From JADCRZ01 sp039921525 (lineage in GTDB: Bacteria; Bacteroidota; Bacteroidia; Chitinophagales; Chitinophagaceae), in the NCBI GenBank assembly GCA_039921525.1, contig JBDSBP010000124.1, positions 1 to 64,000 on the forward strand: a stretch of DNA of 64,000 nt, read 5' to 3'. The notes beneath the pieces were generated by a model. The model searched no databases. It saw nothing but the letters and a program-made list of their open reading frames with translations, and was not told the origin of the DNA. This document shows, piece after piece, positions 62,926 through 64,000 of this stretch (position 1 is its first letter; every line of letters starts with the position of its first letter). Position numbers and translations under genes: made by a program.

Positions 62926-64000
62926 TTAAACAATCACCTTGAGCTGAGATTTAATTTCCAAGGCTTTCCTGATCAATTCCCCGGTATGATCACCAATTAA
63001 CGTTACATGGCCCATTTTTCTTCCCGGCTTTGTTTGCTTTTTGCCATACAAATGAACATAGGTATTCTCCATTGCAAGTGTCACCTGCAGGCCCAGGTAT
63101 CGGGCTTCGCCGTTACAATCCTTCTCACCGATCAGGTTCACAAGGGCCGAATGCCTTATGGTAGCCGTATTACCTAAAGGATATCCCAGTAATATCCTCC
63201 ATAACATATCATATTGCGAGCAAAAGTTTGCTTCTATGGTATGATGACCGCTGTTATGCACACGGGGAGCAGTTTCATTAACGAAAACATTTTGATCGAA
63301 ATCAACCAGCATCTCCACTGCAAACAACCCGGGTGATTTCAATGCTTTTGCCACTTTTATAGCGATAGCTTCAATTCGCCACAACGTTTTTTCAGGCACT
63401 GATGCCGGGCAAACCTGGTAATCCAACAAGTTAAGAACAGGATTGAACACCATCTCAACGGGTGGGTAAAACGCTGTTTTTCCTGTTTCGCTCACCGCTA
63501 TTATTACAGAAATTTCTTTGTGCACTTTTACCAGTTTTTCTAAGATAGACGGTGCATCAAAACCTGCCGCCAGGTCGTTCCCGGTTTTTAGAACCATCAC
63601 ACCACGACCGTCATACCCACCTTCTGCCAGTTTATGAACGGCAGGCAAAAAATTAATTCTTTGCTCTAATTCACGTTTACTTTGAACAACAACATACTCA
63701 ACCGTTGGAATGTTATTTTTCTCATAAAACTTTTTTTGGAGAATTTTATTTTTGATGATACGCAGGGTGGAGGGTTGCGGATACACCTTTACACCCTCCG
63801 ATTCCAGTTTTTCAAGGGCTTCTATATTTACCGATTCAATTTCGATCGTTAATGAATCTAACCCCATTCCGAAATTATATACGTCTTCATAGTTACGAAT
63901 ATCTCCCAATACAAAATGATGACACAAGTGTGCGGCCGGGCATTCCGGATCGTTTTCCATGATGTACGTTTCCACCGGGTAATTTGCAGCTTGTTGTAGT
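62926..64000 (-). CDS. purK: 5-(carboxyamino)imidazole ribonucleotide synthase, 5' end beyond the window
   Basis: Incomplete at the window edge: the frame is open from 64000, reading LQQAANYPVETYIMENDPEC, so the true start lies outside; METYIMEND is not the real start. An ATP-grasp enzyme of purine synthesis: YNFGMGLDSLTIEIESVNIE, KILQKKFYEKNNIPTVEYVV, LAEGGYDGRGVMVLK (ATP loop), FAVEMLVDFDQNVFVNETAP (metal Glu/Asn) and RVHNSGHHTIEA, where the His-rich motif is diagnostic of PurK. PurE acts next; its gene is at 56386. Confidence 0.95.
   Translation of the reverse strand, partial: LQQAANYPVETYIMENDPECPAAHLCHHFVLGDIRNYEDVYNFGMGLDSLTIEIESVNIEALEKLESEGVKVYPQPSTLRIIKNKILQKKFYEKNNIPTVEYVVVQSKRELEQRINFLPAVHKLAEGGYDGRGVMVLKTGNDLAAGFDAPSILEKLVKVHKEISVIIAVSETGKTAFYPPVEMVFNPVLNLLDYQVCPASVPEKTLWRIEAIAIKVAKALKSPGLFAVEMLVDFDQNVFVNETAPRVHNSGHHTIEANFCSQYDMLWRILLGYPLGNTATIRHSALVNLIGEKDCNGEARYLGLQVTLAMENTYVHLYGKKQTKPGRKMGHVTLIGDHTGELIRKALEIKSQLKVIV

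Noticed and set aside
62926..63975. Start of purK at 63975
   Set aside because: Sequence upstream in the same frame (LQQAANYP) is conserved PurK N-terminus, so the gene continues beyond the window.

Overview
The window looks like chromosomal DNA of a Bacteroidota bacterium, most likely family Chitinophagaceae. Evidence: a SusC/SusD pair, Bacteroidota-type promoters (TTTG, a spacer of about 19 bases, then TAnnTTTG), a DUF4295 gene directly after rpmB-rpmG, a bacillithiol gene (bshC), large TonB-linked receptors and few Shine-Dalgarno sites. The family assignment is inference; no rRNA or phylogenetic marker was compared.

Layout. (1) 129-13244, minus strand: a polysaccharide utilisation locus (PUL) for sialylated, sulfated, fucosylated, N-acetylhexosamine-rich glycans. 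It reads from a clear promoter at 13214-13244 through a GH33 sialidase, GH20 hexosaminidase, SusC, SusD and a sulfatase, and ends in decayed genes: an unassigned fragment, a frameshifted sulfatase and a GH29 fucosidase stub. A truncated PhyH-family gene diverges from it. (2) 14000-27571: DJ-1/PfpI, a DUF4349 lipoprotein, a sugar isomerase-like TIM barrel, a cytochrome c-sugar dehydrogenase fusion, DUF3891, dipeptide epimerase, a CBM20-GH77 amylomaltase, a GH109-like protein and a Prc/Tsp protease. (3) 27793-37742: tRNA-His with its own promoter and terminator, DUF445, a TonB-linked barrel protein, a LysE exporter, a CCG-domain Fe-S protein, DinB, a subtilisin-like protease and ALDH7. (4) 37903-43868: a secreted-protein gene broken by a palindromic element, a receiver protein, panB and the polyphosphate pair ppx-ppk. 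(5) 43963-47661: a small Rof-like protein, rpmB-rpmG-DUF4295, ftsY, rimO. (6) 48072-53723: a pentose cluster (ketoglutarate-semialdehyde-type dehydrogenase, GH127 arabinofuranosidase, aldose 1-epimerase, SMP-30 lactonase-like). (7) 53815-64000: bshC, a DUF6929-like protein, purE, a three-gene RND efflux operon and purK, which runs off the window end.

The most unusual signal is non-coding. Most longer intergenic gaps from about 3.8 to 53 kb contain arrays with an exact 7-base period, built from a few related units (GGTATGA, AGCTATC, ATTAACC/ATTAATA, GTTTAAA). Several sit inside larger structures: a 118-bp composite repeat present twice without gaps, a roughly 220-bp element with 18-bp perfect inverted repeats, an inverted pair upstream of ftsY, and a 155-bp palindromic element that splits a coding gene. 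GC-rich REP-like hairpins (five copies) and a TCTGAACC palindrome add to this. Together they suggest small non-autonomous elements that carry or generate the heptamer arrays.
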